DNA from: Mycobacterium seoulense
GTDB lineage: Bacteria > Actinomycetota > Actinomycetes > Mycobacteriales > Mycobacteriaceae
Direction: 5' to 3'
Assembly (NCBI RefSeq): GCF_010731595.1
Contig: NZ_AP022582.1
Location: forward strand, 1,550,001-1,614,000
Length of the DNA: 64,000 bases
Below are positions 11,408 to 20,377 of the stretch, piece by piece. Both the position numbers and the translations under genes were made by a program. Below the pieces are notes generated by a model. It was not told the DNA's origin. It saw only the letters and a list, made by a program, of their open reading frames with translations, and did not search any database. Positions within the stretch are counted from its first letter, which is position 1, and every line of letters starts with the position of its first letter.

Positions 11408-11507
11408 GTCGAGCGACAATGACCGCGGCAGAGTCCTGAGGGCTGCAGTGACCCCCGGTCTACTCGATCGGCGAGCCCCGTGCCCCCGGCACGGGGCTCA
11501 GCCGTTT
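11408..11507 (+). ncRNA. mrsI: MrsI-like iron-responsive small RNA
   Basis: About 100 nt are predicted from a start 7 bases after TATGCT to the end of a strong hairpin. The stretch lies between blaI and the Rv1847-like gene, the same place as MrsI (ncRv11846) of M. tuberculosis, an IdeR-controlled RNA made in low iron that represses non-essential iron users such as bfrA. Seen here: iron box, promoter-like hexamers, no convincing reading frame, an inner GCAG...CTGC stem near 11430-11450 and a terminal 12-bp stem. Identity rests on synteny and architecture, not on an alignment. Exact ends are estimates. Confidence 0.68.
11473..11499 (+). terminator. Hairpin terminator of the MrsI-like RNA
   Basis: A perfect 12-bp stem (GAGCCCCGTGCC and its complement) encloses a 3-base CCC loop. 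A short T-containing stretch (GTTTCT) follows at 11503-11508. It is a strong GC-rich mycobacterial-style terminator about 65 bases after the predicted RNA start. Confidence 0.7.
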
Positions 11508-11566
11508 CTGGAGCAGCGTTGCCGACGCGGGCGTCCGCCGAAAGCGCCGCCGTCCGATCGATGGTG

Positions 11567-11572
11567 TAGACA
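11567..11572 (+). promoter_or_regulatory. -10 hexamer for a leaderless thioesterase mRNA
   Basis: TAGACA ends 6 nt before the GTG at 11579, the spacing expected when transcription begins at the start codon. Confidence 0.4.
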
Positions 11573-11578
11573 CAGAAC

Positions 11579-11992
11579 GTGCCACAGCCTCCGGAAACGA
11601 CCAGCCCGACGGACTTCACCGCGCCCTTCGACCAGGAGATCGGGCTGCAATTCACCGAATTGAGCCCCGACGGCGCCCGCGCGCAGCTCGAGGTCACCCC
11701 CAAGCTGTTGCAGCCGATGGGCCTCGTGCACGGCGGCGTCTACTGCTCGATCATCGAAAGCATGGCCAGCGTGGCCGCCTACACCTGGCTGGCCACCCGC
11801 GGGGGCGGGAATGTGGTGGGGGTCAACAACAACACCGACTTCCTGCGTTCCATCGGCTCGGGCATGGTGTACGGCACAGCCGAGCCGCTCCATCGCGGCC
11901 GGCGCCAGCAGCTGTGGTTGGTCACCATCACCGACGCCGACGACAAGGTGGTCGCCCGCGGGCAGGTGCGGCTACAGAACCTCGAGGCGTAG
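11579..11992 (+). CDS. PaaI-type hotdog thioesterase (Rv1847-like)
   Basis: The protein is 137 residues from a GTG start, with M. tuberculosis Rv1847 (about 140) as its evident counterpart. The hotdog-fold signature is HGGVYCSIIESMASVAAY near residues 47-64, where PaaI-type thioesterases bind the acyl-CoA. GVNNNTDFLRSI follows, with the conserved Asn-rich turn. It probably hydrolyses aryl- or acyl-CoA thioesters in the cytosol; the substrate is unknown. In M. tuberculosis the urease operon follows; here the next gene is ndh on the opposite strand. Confidence 0.85.
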   Translation: MPQPPETTSPTDFTAPFDQEIGLQFTELSPDGARAQLEVTPKLLQPMGLVHGGVYCSIIESMASVAAYTWLATRGGGNVVGVNNNTDFLRSIGSGMVYGTAEPLHRGRRQQLWLVTITDADDKVVARGQVRLQNLEA

Positions 11993-12104
11993 GCCAGCGG
12001 AGCTTCGGCCCACGGCACCATCCCAGGCCGCGGCGCCGATCCATGAATGACGTTGCGCCGGAATGCCTTTCGGGAAATCAGCGGCGGCGCCGGTTCGAGC
12101 CGGT

Positions 12105-13493
12105 TTAGCTCGCCCGCTTGGCGGCCGCCGGCCGCTTGGTTTCCGCGGCGAGCACCGCCAGCTGTTCGAGGCGGGTGCGGGCGAACGCCTGCTGCTCGGT
12201 GATGGTCAGCTGGCCGCGCCGGGTGCTCAGGAAGGTGACCGTCCACGACAGCAGCGTGCTGACCTTGGTCTTGAACCCGACCAGGTAGACCAGGTGCAAC
12301 ACCAACCACATCAGCCAGGCGATGAAGCCGCTGAACTCCAGCGGTCCGACCTTGGCCACGGCGGAGAACCGCGAAACGGTGGCCATGGACCCCTTGTCGA
12401 AGTACTGGAACGGCTCGCGTTCCGCCGGATCGGCCCCGCCGAGTTCGGCCTTGATCGTGTTGGCGACGTACTTGGCGCCCTGGATCGCGCCCTGGGCCAC
12501 GCCCGGTACGCCTTCGACGGCCGCCATGTCGCCGACCACGAACACGTTCGGGTGCCCCGGGACCGACAGATCCGGCAGCACCTTGACCCGCCCGGCCCGG
12601 TCGAGTTCCACCGAGGACTGCTCGGCCAGGTCCTGGCCCAGCCCACTGGCCTGAACGCCGGCGGACCACACCTTGCAGGCGGACTCGATGCGCCGGATGG
12701 TGCCGTCGGAGTCCTTGACCGTGATGCCGTTGCGGTCGACGTCGGTGACCATCGCCCCCAGCTGGATCTCCACGCCCATCTTCTCCAGCCGGGCCCGCGC
12801 CCGCATACCCAGCTTGTCGCCGAAGGGCGGCAGCACGGCGGGCGCGGCGTCGAGCAGGATCACCCGGGCTTTGGTGGAGTCGATGCCGCGGAACGAGCCC
12901 TTGAGCGTGTGGGCCGCCAATTCGGCGATCTGGCCGGCCATTTCGACGCCGGTCGGGCCGGCTCCGATGACGGTGAACGTGAGCAGCTTGGCCCGCCGTT
13001 CGGGGTCGCGTGACCGTTCGGCTTGTTCGAAGGCGCTCAGGATCCGTCCCCGCACCTCGAGTGCGTCGTCGATCGATTTCATGCCGGGCGCGAACTCGGC
13101 GAAGTGGTCGTTGCCGAAGTAGGACTGACCCGCGCCCGCGGCGATAATCAGGCTGTCGTAAGGGGTTTCGTAGGTGTGGCCGAGCAAGTCGGACACGACG
13201 AGCTTCCTGGCCAGATCGACGTGCGTGACGTCACCGAGCAGCACCTGGACGTTGCGCTGCCTGCGCAGGATGACGCGGGTGGGCGGGGCGATGTCGCCTT
13301 CGGACACGATGCCCGTAGCCACCTGGTACAGCAACGGCTGGAACAGGTGGTGGGTGGTGCGGGCGATCAGCTTGATGTCGACGTCGGCGTGCTTGAGTTT
13401 CTTTGCCGCGTTGAGTCCACCGAACCCCGAACCGATGATGACGACCTGATGGCGACGTTCGGTTCCAGCTGTGGTTTCCGGTGGGGGGCTCAT
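12105..13493 (-). CDS. ndh: Type II NADH:quinone dehydrogenase
   Basis: This is a 462-residue, membrane-associated FAD enzyme that passes electrons from NADH to menaquinone without pumping protons (M. tuberculosis Rv1854c, 463 residues). The FAD-binding Rossmann motif is IIGSGFGGLNAAKKL (about 17-31). The NADH-binding motif is VIGAGPTGVEMAGQIAEL (about 175-192). VFVVGDMAAVEG near 325 is the second FAD contact. A hydrophobic stretch around 390-412 (FIAWLMWLVLHLVYLVGF) anchors it to the membrane. The ATG at 13493 matches the family start. A small palindrome about 100 bases upstream may be regulatory. Confidence 0.96.
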   Translation of the reverse strand: MSPPPETTAGTERRHQVVIIGSGFGGLNAAKKLKHADVDIKLIARTTHHLFQPLLYQVATGIVSEGDIAPPTRVILRRQRNVQVLLGDVTHVDLARKLVVSDLLGHTYETPYDSLIIAAGAGQSYFGNDHFAEFAPGMKSIDDALEVRGRILSAFEQAERSRDPERRAKLLTFTVIGAGPTGVEMAGQIAELAAHTLKGSFRGIDSTKARVILLDAAPAVLPPFGDKLGMRARARLEKMGVEIQLGAMVTDVDRNGITVKDSDGTIRRIESACKVWSAGVQASGLGQDLAEQSSVELDRAGRVKVLPDLSVPGHPNVFVVGDMAAVEGVPGVAQGAIQGAKYVANTIKAELGGADPAEREPFQYFDKGSMATVSRFSAVAKVGPLEFSGFIAWLMWLVLHLVYLVGFKTKVSTLLSWTVTFLSTRRGQLTITEQQAFARTRLEQLAVLAAETKRPAAAKRAS

Positions 13494-13695
13494 GGTTCCG
13501 TTGCTCCTGACGGGGGCTTTTGGACACGCGACTGCAGTTAGCCACAACGCTAGTCAGGCGAGTACCCGGAAACCTAATTGATAAGCATGTGTTGTTTGCA
13601 ACACTAACGGTGTGCGGCGCCGTAATGCCTGGTGGGCATCGGGCCGTGTGGCGTACCTATCAGGGGGTTTCAGCCGGCCCGGCGCGCCGCCGTCG

Positions 13696-14076
13696 TCACT
13701 GGCTGGAGCCCTCTCCCGCGCAGTGGTCGTGGCCCGCCTGGATCGTTCCGCCGGGGGCACGCTCGAGCGCCTGGGCTTCGGCTTCTTCGCGGGTCGGGCC
13801 CCAGCCGCCGAAGTATCGGGACTTGGCCGCGTTCAACACGAGCGCCACGCACCCGCCCTGCCCGCTGGCCAGCAACCGGCAGTCGCTGATGCTCTTGCGG
13901 CACGTCTCCATGACCGCTTTCTCGGCCGCGCCCTGGCTGGCCGCTCCATCGGCGATGTTGATGCGGCCGGTGGAGTCCGAGATCGCCATGGCGATCCAGT
14001 TGTTGTCGGCGTGCGCGATCGGGGGGGCGGCGAATGCCACACCCGCGGCCATCGCCGCCAGGGCTCGTCTCTTCAT
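13696..14076 (-). CDS. Secreted DUF4189 protein
   Basis: The protein is 126 residues with a Sec signal peptide (MKRRALAAMAAGVAFAAPPIAHA, cleavage after AHA at about residue 23). The mature part is a DUF4189 domain with four cysteines likely to form disulfides (TCRKSISDCRLL, GGCVALVL, HDHC). The family includes M. tuberculosis Rv1269c and Rv1813c, secreted proteins of uncertain function. The ATG at 14076 has GGGGAGG just upstream; a 32-codon extension would spoil the signal peptide. It lies between ndh and the LLM oxidoreductase on the same strand, a position without an equivalent in the M. tuberculosis order as I recall it. Confidence 0.82.
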   Translation of the reverse strand: MKRRALAAMAAGVAFAAPPIAHADNNWIAMAISDSTGRINIADGAASQGAAEKAVMETCRKSISDCRLLASGQGGCVALVLNAAKSRYFGGWGPTREEAEAQALERAPGGTIQAGHDHCAGEGSSQ

Positions 14077-14183
14077 GTCCTCCCCGGCCTTCTTCTGCGC
14101 TGCGCCGATGTGGCGCAGGTAAACGCGGCTACACAGAAGTATTACCGCGGCGGGGCCAATCCGCGACCCCACCCGGGCGGCGG

Positions 14184-15101
14184 CTACAGGCCGACGACCG
14201 GGCGCAGCGCGTCACCCACGGCGCTGATGACGCCGGGGGTGTAGAAGGGCAGGTTGATGATCACGCCGTCGATGCCGGCATCCACCACTTTGGTTTTGAT
14301 CTGGTCGGCGACCGAATCGGGGCTGCCGACCACCATGCGCTGCGCCATTTCGGCCGGGATCTGATCGGGTTTCGCGTTCTCGTCGATCAGCACGGTGGTC
14401 AGGGTGCTGGTCTCCAGCGTCGCCGGGTCGCGGCCGACGTCCTCGCAGCGCCGCCGCACAACCTCCAATTTGCCTGGCAGCTCGTCGAATCCGGCGATCA
14501 CGTTGAGGTGATCGAAGTGGCGCGCCGCGAGGGGGATCGTCTTCTTCTCGCCGCTGCCGCCGATCATCAACGGAATATGTTCGCGGAAGCGCGGATTCGC
14601 CATCGCCTCGCGGACCCGATACCACTTGCCCGAGAATGTCGGCCGCTCGCCCGCGATCATCGGCAGGATGATCTGCAGCGCCTCCTCGAGCCGGTTGAAC
14701 CTGTCGGTGAAGGTGCCGAATTCGAAACCCAGCTGGTCATGTTCAAGTTCGAACCACCCGGCACCGATGCCCAGAATCGCGCGGCCCTGACTCACCACGT
14801 CGAGGGTGGTGATGATCTTCGCCAGCAGCGAGGGGTTTCGGTAGGTGTTGCCGGTTACCAAGGTGCCCAATTGAACTCGTTCGGTGGCGGTGGCCAGCGC
14901 GCCCAGGGCGGTATAGGCCTCCAGCATCGGCTGGTCGGGATCGCCCAGCATGGGTAGCTGGTAGAAGTGGTCCATCACGAAGACCGAGTCGAAGCCGGCT
15001 GACTCGGCCTCGCGGGCCTGGGCCAGAACGGTGGGGAAGAGCTCCGCCACCCCGGTGCCGTAGGAGAAGTTGGGAATCTGCAGACCGAGTCGGATAGCCA
15101 C
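14184..15101 (-). CDS. LLM-class F420-dependent oxidoreductase (Rv1855c-like)
   Basis: This is a 305-residue TIM-barrel protein of the luciferase-like monooxygenase family. IRLGLQIPNFSYG opens the barrel, GFDSVFVMDHF lies at about 37-47, GTLVTGNTYRNP near 94-105 and GIGAGWFELEH near 137-147. This subgroup in mycobacteria normally uses deazaflavin F420 rather than FMN. The start is GTG (family-consistent N terminus). The substrate is unknown. It is conserved at this place next to the following SDR gene, which lies 59 bases upstream on the same strand. Confidence 0.88.
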   Translation of the reverse strand: MAIRLGLQIPNFSYGTGVAELFPTVLAQAREAESAGFDSVFVMDHFYQLPMLGDPDQPMLEAYTALGALATATERVQLGTLVTGNTYRNPSLLAKIITTLDVVSQGRAILGIGAGWFELEHDQLGFEFGTFTDRFNRLEEALQIILPMIAGERPTFSGKWYRVREAMANPRFREHIPLMIGGSGEKKTIPLAARHFDHLNVIAGFDELPGKLEVVRRRCEDVGRDPATLETSTLTTVLIDENAKPDQIPAEMAQRMVVGSPDSVADQIKTKVVDAGIDGVIINLPFYTPGVISAVGDALRPVVGL

Positions 15102-15160
15102 GCGATCTACCGTAGTGCGGCTCCGCGCGGGGCGACACGGCTCGGCGCCGGATTACGCCC

Positions 15161-15838
15161 TCAGCCGAATTGCGCGAGCGCGCCGTGGCTGACGTGCAGC
15201 GTCTGACCGGTGATGTGGCGGGCGGCCGGGGTGGTCAGGAACAGCGCCAGACGCGCGACCTCGCCGGCGACCGACCGGGACGTGCGGGACAGGCCGTCGT
15301 AGCCGGGCTGGGCGCTGCGCCCGCTGGCCACGGCGTTGACGGTGATGCCGCGGGTGCCGAAGACGCCGGCCTGTCCGGCGACCCAATTCGACAGCGTTGC
15401 TTTGATCGCGGCGCCGACGCTTCCGGCCGGCGGGTTCTCGGGCACCACGCTGATGATGGAGCCGCCCGAGCGCAGGTGATCACCCACGGTCTGCACCGTC
15501 AGCACCGCCGACAGCACGGTGGCGTCCAACGCTTCACGCCACGCGTCGGCGGTGTCGGCGATGGAGTAGGTGCGTGGGTCGCCGGCGTCACGGGTGGGCG
15601 CCGGCACGTTGACGATGGTGTCCAGATGGTGGGGGAACAAGCCACGGGCCTCGGTCAGGCTCGCCGGGTCGGTGGTGTCGCACACGATGGCGTCCACGTC
15701 CAATTCCTTGGCGACGATTTCCAGGTCGCTGCGCCGCGCACCCACGAGGGTCACCTTGTGACCGTCATCGCGGAAGCCCTCGGCCACTGTGCGCCCCAGT
15801 TCGGTGTCTCCGCCGGTGACCAACACCTCCACTGCCAT
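15161..15838 (-). CDS. Short-chain dehydrogenase-like protein (Rv1856c-like)
   Basis: The protein is 225 residues, the same length as M. tuberculosis Rv1856c. The N-terminal Rossmann segment reads MAVEVLVTGGDTELGRTVAEGF, where the usual SDR TGxxxGxG is modified to TGGDTELG. The typical catalytic YxxxK is not obvious (KATLSNWVAGQAG stands in the corresponding region), so it may be a non-classical or catalytically inactive SDR. The ATG at 15838 was chosen over one 19 codons upstream because it starts the Rossmann strand directly. Role unknown. Confidence 0.82.
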   Translation of the reverse strand: MAVEVLVTGGDTELGRTVAEGFRDDGHKVTLVGARRSDLEIVAKELDVDAIVCDTTDPASLTEARGLFPHHLDTIVNVPAPTRDAGDPRTYSIADTADAWREALDATVLSAVLTVQTVGDHLRSGGSIISVVPENPPAGSVGAAIKATLSNWVAGQAGVFGTRGITVNAVASGRSAQPGYDGLSRTSRSVAGEVARLALFLTTPAARHITGQTLHVSHGALAQFG

Positions 15839-16081
15839 GACCTCCTCGTGTTCAACGTTGAACCCAGACCCGGGCAGTTCCGTAGGGCCAACCACGGGAC
15901 CGCTGAGGGGGACCTGCCTGGGAGCTCAGCGCGTTATGGCATCAATCTTCCTTGATGTTACTGGACAGTAGCTAGTCGGCGAAATTCTTGACGGCGCGAC
16001 GCGCGGATCATTTGCGTAACTATTCGTCCCTCACTTTTTTGCGACTAATAGACCAGCAAGCTGGCCGCATCGTCGGCGGGC

Positions 16082-16087
16082 TAGGGT
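16082..16087 (+). promoter_or_regulatory. -10 hexamer for modABC, leaderless
   Basis: TAGGGT ends 6 nt before the modA ATG (16094), placing the likely transcription start on the start codon. No Shine-Dalgarno sequence is visible. Confidence 0.5.
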
Positions 16088-16093
16088 GCAAAC

Positions 16094-16858
16094 ATGCGGC
16101 AGATCGGGATCCTGGCCGGTGTGGTGGCGATGACGCTGGCTGCCGGGTGCGGTGCGCATCCGTCTTCCCCGGGCGCTGCGGGCCCAGGGCGGCTTGTAGT
16201 GTTCGCCGCGGCCTCCCTGAAGCCCGCATTCGGTCAGATCGGTGCGCAGTTCAAGGCCCAAAACCCGGGCAGCGACGTCGAATTCGACTTCGCGGGTTCC
16301 TCGGAACTGGCCACCCAGTTGACGCAGGGCGCGACGGCCGACGTGTTCGCGTCGGCGGACACCGCGCAGATGGACACCGTCGCCAAGGCCGGCTTGGTGT
16401 CCGGCAACCCGACGAACTTCGCGTCCAACACACTGGTGATCGTCACCGCGCCGGGAAATCCGAAAAACGTCGGCTCCTTCGGCGACCTCGCCCGGCCCGG
16501 GCTGGGGGTGGTGATCTGCCAGAGGCCGGTGCCGTGTGGAGCGGCGACCCGGCACGTCGAGGACAGCACCGGCATCCGCCTCAACCCGGTGAGCGAGGAG
16601 CCGAGCGTCACGGACGTCCTCAACAAGGTCACCACCGGACAGGCCGACGCCGGGCTGGTATACGTCACCGACGCCCACAGCGCGGGGAACAAGGTGACGA
16701 CCGTGAGCTTCCCGGAGGCCGCCGGTGCGGTGAACGTCTATCCGATCGCGGTGCTCAAGAACGCGCCGCGACCTACGTTGGCGCAACGGTTCGTGGCCCT
16801 GGTGACCGGCGACGCCGGTCAGAACATCCTGGCCCAGTCGGGTTTCGCGAAACCCTGA
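16094..16858 (+). CDS. modA: Molybdate-binding lipoprotein ModA
   Basis: This is the solute-binding component of the molybdate ABC transporter, 254 residues. A lipoprotein signal ends in the lipobox LAAGC (Cys near residue 19), so it is anchored to the outer face of the plasma membrane. Conserved ModA segments are visible: LVVFAAASLKPAFGQIG, FDFAGSSELATQL, TADVFASAD, and DAGLVYVTDA. First gene of modABC, three bases before modB. It corresponds to M. tuberculosis Rv1857. Molybdate feeds molybdopterin enzymes. Confidence 0.95.
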   Translation: MRQIGILAGVVAMTLAAGCGAHPSSPGAAGPGRLVVFAAASLKPAFGQIGAQFKAQNPGSDVEFDFAGSSELATQLTQGATADVFASADTAQMDTVAKAGLVSGNPTNFASNTLVIVTAPGNPKNVGSFGDLARPGLGVVICQRPVPCGAATRHVEDSTGIRLNPVSEEPSVTDVLNKVTTGQADAGLVYVTDAHSAGNKVTTVSFPEAAGAVNVYPIAVLKNAPRPTLAQRFVALVTGDAGQNILAQSGFAKP

Positions 16859-16861
16859 ACC

Positions 16862-17668
16862 ATGCACCGGCATACGAATCTGCCGCGGTGGGTGTACGTC
16901 CCCGCCGCCGTGGGGACCGTGTTCGTGCTGCTGCCGTTGCTGGCCATCGCGGTCAGGGTCGACTGGGCGAACTTCTGGTCGCTGATCGCCAGCTCGTCGT
17001 CGCGGACGGCGCTGCTGCTCAGCCTCAAGACCGCCGCGGCCAGCACCGTGCTCTGTGTGTTGCTGGGCGTGCCGATGGCGTTGGTGCTGGCCCGCAGCAC
17101 CGCACCTCTGGTGCGGCTGCTGCGGCCGCTGATCCTGCTGCCGTTGGTGCTGCCGCCGGTGGTGGGTGGGATCGCGCTGCTCTACGCGTTCGGCCGGCTC
17201 GGATTGCTCGGCCGCTACCTCGAAGCGGCCGGCATCAGCATCGCCTTCAGCACCGCGGCCGTGGTGCTGGCGCAGGCCTTCGTGTCGCTGCCGTTCCTGG
17301 TGATCTCCCTGGAGGGGGCCGCGCGCACCGCCGACGCCGACTTCGAGATCGTGGCGGCCACGCTGGGGGCACGACCGAGCACGGTCTGGTGGCGGGTAAC
17401 CCTGCCGCTGCTGCTGCCCGGCGTGATGTCGGGGACGGTGCTGGCGTTCGCCCGCGCGCTGGGGGAGTTCGGCGCGACGCTGACCTTCGCCGGTTCCCGG
17501 CAAGGGGTCACCCGCACGCTGCCACTCGAGATCTATCTGCAGCGGGTGGACGACGCCGACGCGGCGGTGGCGTTGTCGATTCTTTTGGTGGCGGTGGCGG
17601 CGCTGGTGGTATTGGGGCTGGGCGCGCGCCGGCTGACCGGGGTCGACGCGGGGCGGCCGGGGCCATGA
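16862..17668 (+). CDS. modB: Molybdate ABC transporter permease ModB
   Basis: This is a 268-residue inner-membrane permease with about five or six helices ([21 protein letters not shown] at the start, [22 protein letters not shown] in the middle). The EAA loop that contacts the ATPase is [22 protein letters not shown] at about residues 162-183. It starts three bases after modA and its stop overlaps the modC start by four bases (ATGA). It matches M. tuberculosis Rv1858. Confidence 0.95.
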   Translation: MHRHTNLPRWVYVPAAVGTVFVLLPLLAIAVRVDWANFWSLIASSSSRTALLLSLKTAAASTVLCVLLGVPMALVLARSTAPLVRLLRPLILLPLVLPPVVGGIALLYAFGRLGLLGRYLEAAGISIAFSTAAVVLAQAFVSLPFLVISLEGAARTADADFEIVAATLGARPSTVWWRVTLPLLLPGVMSGTVLAFARALGEFGATLTFAGSRQGVTRTLPLEIYLQRVDDADAAVALSILLVAVAALVVLGLGARRLTGVDAGRPGP

Positions 17669-18768
17669 GCGAATTGCAGCTGCACGCCGTCGTGGCCGAC
17701 CGCCACCTGGACGTGGAGTTCGCGGTATCGGCGGGCGAAGTGTTGGCCGTCCTGGGGCCCAACGGCGCGGGCAAGTCGACCGCGCTGCATGTCATCGCCG
17801 GGCTGATCCGCCCGGATCACGGGTTTGTGCGGGTGGGGGATCGGGTGCTCACCGACACCGCGACCGGGGTGAACGTGGCGACCCATGACCGCCGGGTCGG
17901 CCTGCTGTTGCAGGACCCGCTGCTGTTCCCGCATATGAGCGTCGCCGCCAACGTGGCCTTCGCGCCGCACAGCCGACGCGGATGGCTGCGGCCCGCCCGG
18001 GCCGCGCAGAAGGCGACCGCGCTGCGCTGGCTGCGCGAGGTCGAGGCCGAGCGGCTCGCCGACCGCAAGCCGCGCCATCTTTCCGGCGGTCAAGCCCAGC
18101 GGGTGGCGATCGCCCGGGCGCTGGCCGCCGAGCCCGGGGTGTTGCTGCTCGACGAGCCGCTGACAGGTCTCGACGTCGCCGCGGCCGCGGGAATCCGCGC
18201 GGTGTTGCGCGGCGTGGCCGGCCGCACCGGCTGCGCGGTCGTCCTGATCACCCACGACCTGCTCGACGTGTTCGCGCTGGCCGACCGGGTGCTGGTGCTG
18301 GAGGACGGGCAGATCGCCGAGATCGGCCCGGTCTCCGACGTGCTCACGGCGCCGCGCAGTCACTTCGGGGCGCGCATCGCCGGCATCAACCTGGTCAACG
18401 GGACCGTGTCCCGCGATGCCTCCCTGCTCGTGCGCTCCGGGGCCCGCTGGCACGCCACCGTGCCGGAGGGGGGCGAGGAACTCGCGGCGGGGCAGAACGC
18501 GATCGCGGTCTTCCCGCCCACGGCGGTGGCGGTTTACCGGGACCAACCGCACGGCAGCCCGCGCAACACCGTCGAGGTGACAGTGGCGGAGGTGGACATT
18601 CGCGGGTCGGCGGTGCTGGTGCGTGGCGAGCAGCAACCCGACGGCGCCCCCGGTCTGGCCGCGGAGATCACCCTCGACGCTGCCTCGGAGTTGCGCCTGG
18701 CGCCCGGCGAGCGGGTGTGGTTCTCCGTGAAAGCTCACGAGGTGGCGTTGTATCCGGCGGCGCACTGA
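17665..18768 (+). CDS. modC: Molybdate ABC transporter ATP-binding protein ModC
   Basis: The protein is 367 residues. The ABC domain has Walker [10 protein letters not shown] (about 31-39), the Q-loop LLQDPLLFP near 80, signature [15 protein letters not shown] (about 139) and Walker [13 protein letters not shown] (about 159). A C-terminal TOBE/mop-type oxyanion-binding domain lies at about 300-367 ([29 protein letters not shown]). Although the frame stays open far upstream, the ATG at 17665 is fixed by the ATGA overlap with modB and the length of M. tuberculosis ModC (Rv1859, 369). Confidence 0.95.
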   Translation: MSELQLHAVVADRHLDVEFAVSAGEVLAVLGPNGAGKSTALHVIAGLIRPDHGFVRVGDRVLTDTATGVNVATHDRRVGLLLQDPLLFPHMSVAANVAFAPHSRRGWLRPARAAQKATALRWLREVEAERLADRKPRHLSGGQAQRVAIARALAAEPGVLLLDEPLTGLDVAAAAGIRAVLRGVAGRTGCAVVLITHDLLDVFALADRVLVLEDGQIAEIGPVSDVLTAPRSHFGARIAGINLVNGTVSRDASLLVRSGARWHATVPEGGEELAAGQNAIAVFPPTAVAVYRDQPHGSPRNTVEVTVAEVDIRGSAVLVRGEQQPDGAPGLAAEITLDAASELRLAPGERVWFSVKAHEVALYPAAH

Positions 18769-18875
18769 GAGGCGGAATGACGCGCCCGGCCGCGCGGCGG
18801 GTTGCGCATCGGCAACATCGGCAAAACGGCGTGGCAATTGTCCGCAAGGCTCCTTGCGTCACAGCCGTAACACGG

Positions 18876-18881
18876 TAGGTT
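18876..18881 (+). promoter_or_regulatory. -10 hexamer upstream of apa
   Basis: TAGGTT ends 7 nt before the apa ATG (18889), consistent with a leaderless or nearly leaderless mRNA. No Shine-Dalgarno sequence is visible. Confidence 0.4.
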
Positions 18882-18888
18882 CGTCGCC

Positions 18889-19902
18889 ATGGATCAGGTG
18901 GAACCCAACTCGACACGTCGCAAAGGCCTGTGGGCGACGCTGGCGATAGCCACGGTGACCAGTGCCAGCGCCGTCACGATCGCATTGCCCGCGACCTCGT
19001 ACGCCGACCCGGAGGTTCCGACCCCGGTCCCGCCGACCACGGCGACGGCCCCGCCGCCTGCGGCCGGCCCCGCCGCCCCGGGAACCACGCCGTCGCCCGG
19101 CGCGCCGCCGGCGGCGGCCGATCCCAACGCGCCACCGCCCCCGCCCGTCGACCCGAATGCACCGCCGCCGCCGCCCGTCGACCCGAACGCCGGACGGGTC
19201 GCCAACGCCGTGGGCGGCTTCAGTTACGTCCTGCCCCCCGGCTGGGTGGAGTCGGACGCCTCGCACCTCGACTACGGTTCAGCGCTGCTGAGCAAGACGA
19301 CGGGGCCGCCGCCGCTGCCCGACCAGCCGCCGCCCGTCGCCAACGACACCCGCATCGTGATGGGCCGGCTGGACCAGAAGCTCTACGCCAGCGCGGAAGC
19401 GAACAACGCCAAGGCCGCCGTGCGGCTGGGCTCCGACATGGGCGAGTTCTTCCTGCCGTATCCCGGCACGCGGATCAACCAGGAATCGACCCCGCTCACC
19501 GGGGCCAATGGCATCACCGGCAGCGCCTCGTACTACGAGGTCAAGTTCAGCGACGCGTCCAAGCCCAACGGCCAGATCTGGACGGGCGTGGTCGGGGCGC
19601 CCGCGGCGAGCACGCCCAACGCCGGACCACCGCAACGCTGGTTCGTGGTCTGGCTCGGGACGGCCAACGACCCGGTCGACAAGGGCGCGGCCAAGGCGCT
19701 GGCCGAGTCGATCCAGCCATGGGCGGGTCCGCCCGCGCCGGCGCCCGGAGCCCAACCCGAGCCGGGAGCTCCGGCTCCCGGAGCACCCCCACCCGCTCCA
19801 GCACCGGGAGCCCCCGCGCCGTCTCCTGCCCCGGCTCCGGCGCCGGCGGGAGAGGTCAGCCCCACCCCCGCACCGGCACCACAGCGGACGCAATCGACCT
19901 GA
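18889..19902 (+). CDS. apa: Alanine/proline-rich secreted mannoprotein Apa (fibronectin attachment protein)
   Basis: The protein is 337 residues. A signal peptide ends near SYADP (about residue 40). A Pro/Ala-rich segment follows (about 40-105) with repeated DPNAPPPP units, then a globular domain at about 107-275 ([35 protein letters not shown]), and a second Pro/Ala tail to the end. In M. tuberculosis (Rv1860, also called ModD or the 45/47-kDa antigen) the Pro-rich ends are O-mannosylated, and the protein binds fibronectin and lung lectin. It follows modABC but is not involved in molybdate uptake as far as known. Confidence 0.95.
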   Translation: MDQVEPNSTRRKGLWATLAIATVTSASAVTIALPATSYADPEVPTPVPPTTATAPPPAAGPAAPGTTPSPGAPPAAADPNAPPPPPVDPNAPPPPPVDPNAGRVANAVGGFSYVLPPGWVESDASHLDYGSALLSKTTGPPPLPDQPPPVANDTRIVMGRLDQKLYASAEANNAKAAVRLGSDMGEFFLPYPGTRINQESTPLTGANGITGSASYYEVKFSDASKPNGQIWTGVVGAPAASTPNAGPPQRWFVVWLGTANDPVDKGAAKALAESIQPWAGPPAPAPGAQPEPGAPAPGAPPPAPAPGAPAPSPAPAPAPAGEVSPTPAPAPQRTQST

Positions 19903-20031
19903 CGCGCGGTCGGCGCGTCGGGATGAGGCGCCAACCGTCTGAAAACCGGATCCTTTTCGTTACGCAAACCGGGTATACCGAAGTGACGGCCCAGCAACAT
20001 GCTGGGCTTTGCCAGCGATAAGGAGACCCGC

Positions 20032-20331
20032 ATGGACGTCATGGCAGCAACCGAATACCTGGCCCGCTCAACAACGTTCACGAGCGTCGGCCTCATCGGC
20101 TACATCATCATCGGCGGCCTGGCGGGTGCGCTCGCCAGCAAGATCATCCGGGGCAGCGGCGCCGGCATCCTGATGGACATCGTGATCGGCATCATCGGTG
20201 CGCTGATCGGCGGCTTCATCCTGAGCTTCTTCGTCAACACCGCCGGTGGTGGCCTGATCTTCACCTTCTTCACGGCGCTGCTCGGCTCGCTGATCCTGCT
20301 CTGGATCGTCGGCATGGTGCGACGGACCTGA
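20032..20331 (+). CDS. Small GlsB/YeaQ/YmgE-family membrane protein (Rv1861-like)
   Basis: The protein is 99 residues with three hydrophobic helices: [17 protein letters not shown] (about 22-38), [19 protein letters not shown] (about 46-64) and [20 protein letters not shown] (about 74-93). The glycine-rich pattern is that of the transglycosylase-associated/GlsB family of stress-linked membrane proteins. The ATG at 20032 has AAGGAG eight bases upstream; an in-frame ATG 11 codons earlier lacks a ribosome site. M. tuberculosis Rv1861 (101 residues) is the counterpart. Function unknown. Confidence 0.85.
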   Translation: MDVMAATEYLARSTTFTSVGLIGYIIIGGLAGALASKIIRGSGAGILMDIVIGIIGALIGGFILSFFVNTAGGGLIFTFFTALLGSLILLWIVGMVRRT

Positions 20332-20377
20332 CCGGCTAGCACGTTGCGGCCGTGGTGGTTGGCGGCATGATGGACGG

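Noticed and set aside
11391..11663. 90-codon frame through the MrsI-like RNA
   Set aside because: Runs through the terminator hairpin and into the thioesterase in another frame; no ribosome site or similarity.
15988..18768. Single 926-codon frame appearing to fuse modA/modB region to modC
   Set aside because: Only the part from 17665 is coding; the upstream part is the wrong frame of modA and modB, each intact in its own frame.
19100..19200. Short tandem repeats in apa as a possible CRISPR or VNTR
   Set aside because: The repeats are codons of the Pro-rich DPNAPPPP region, too few and too short for a CRISPR array.
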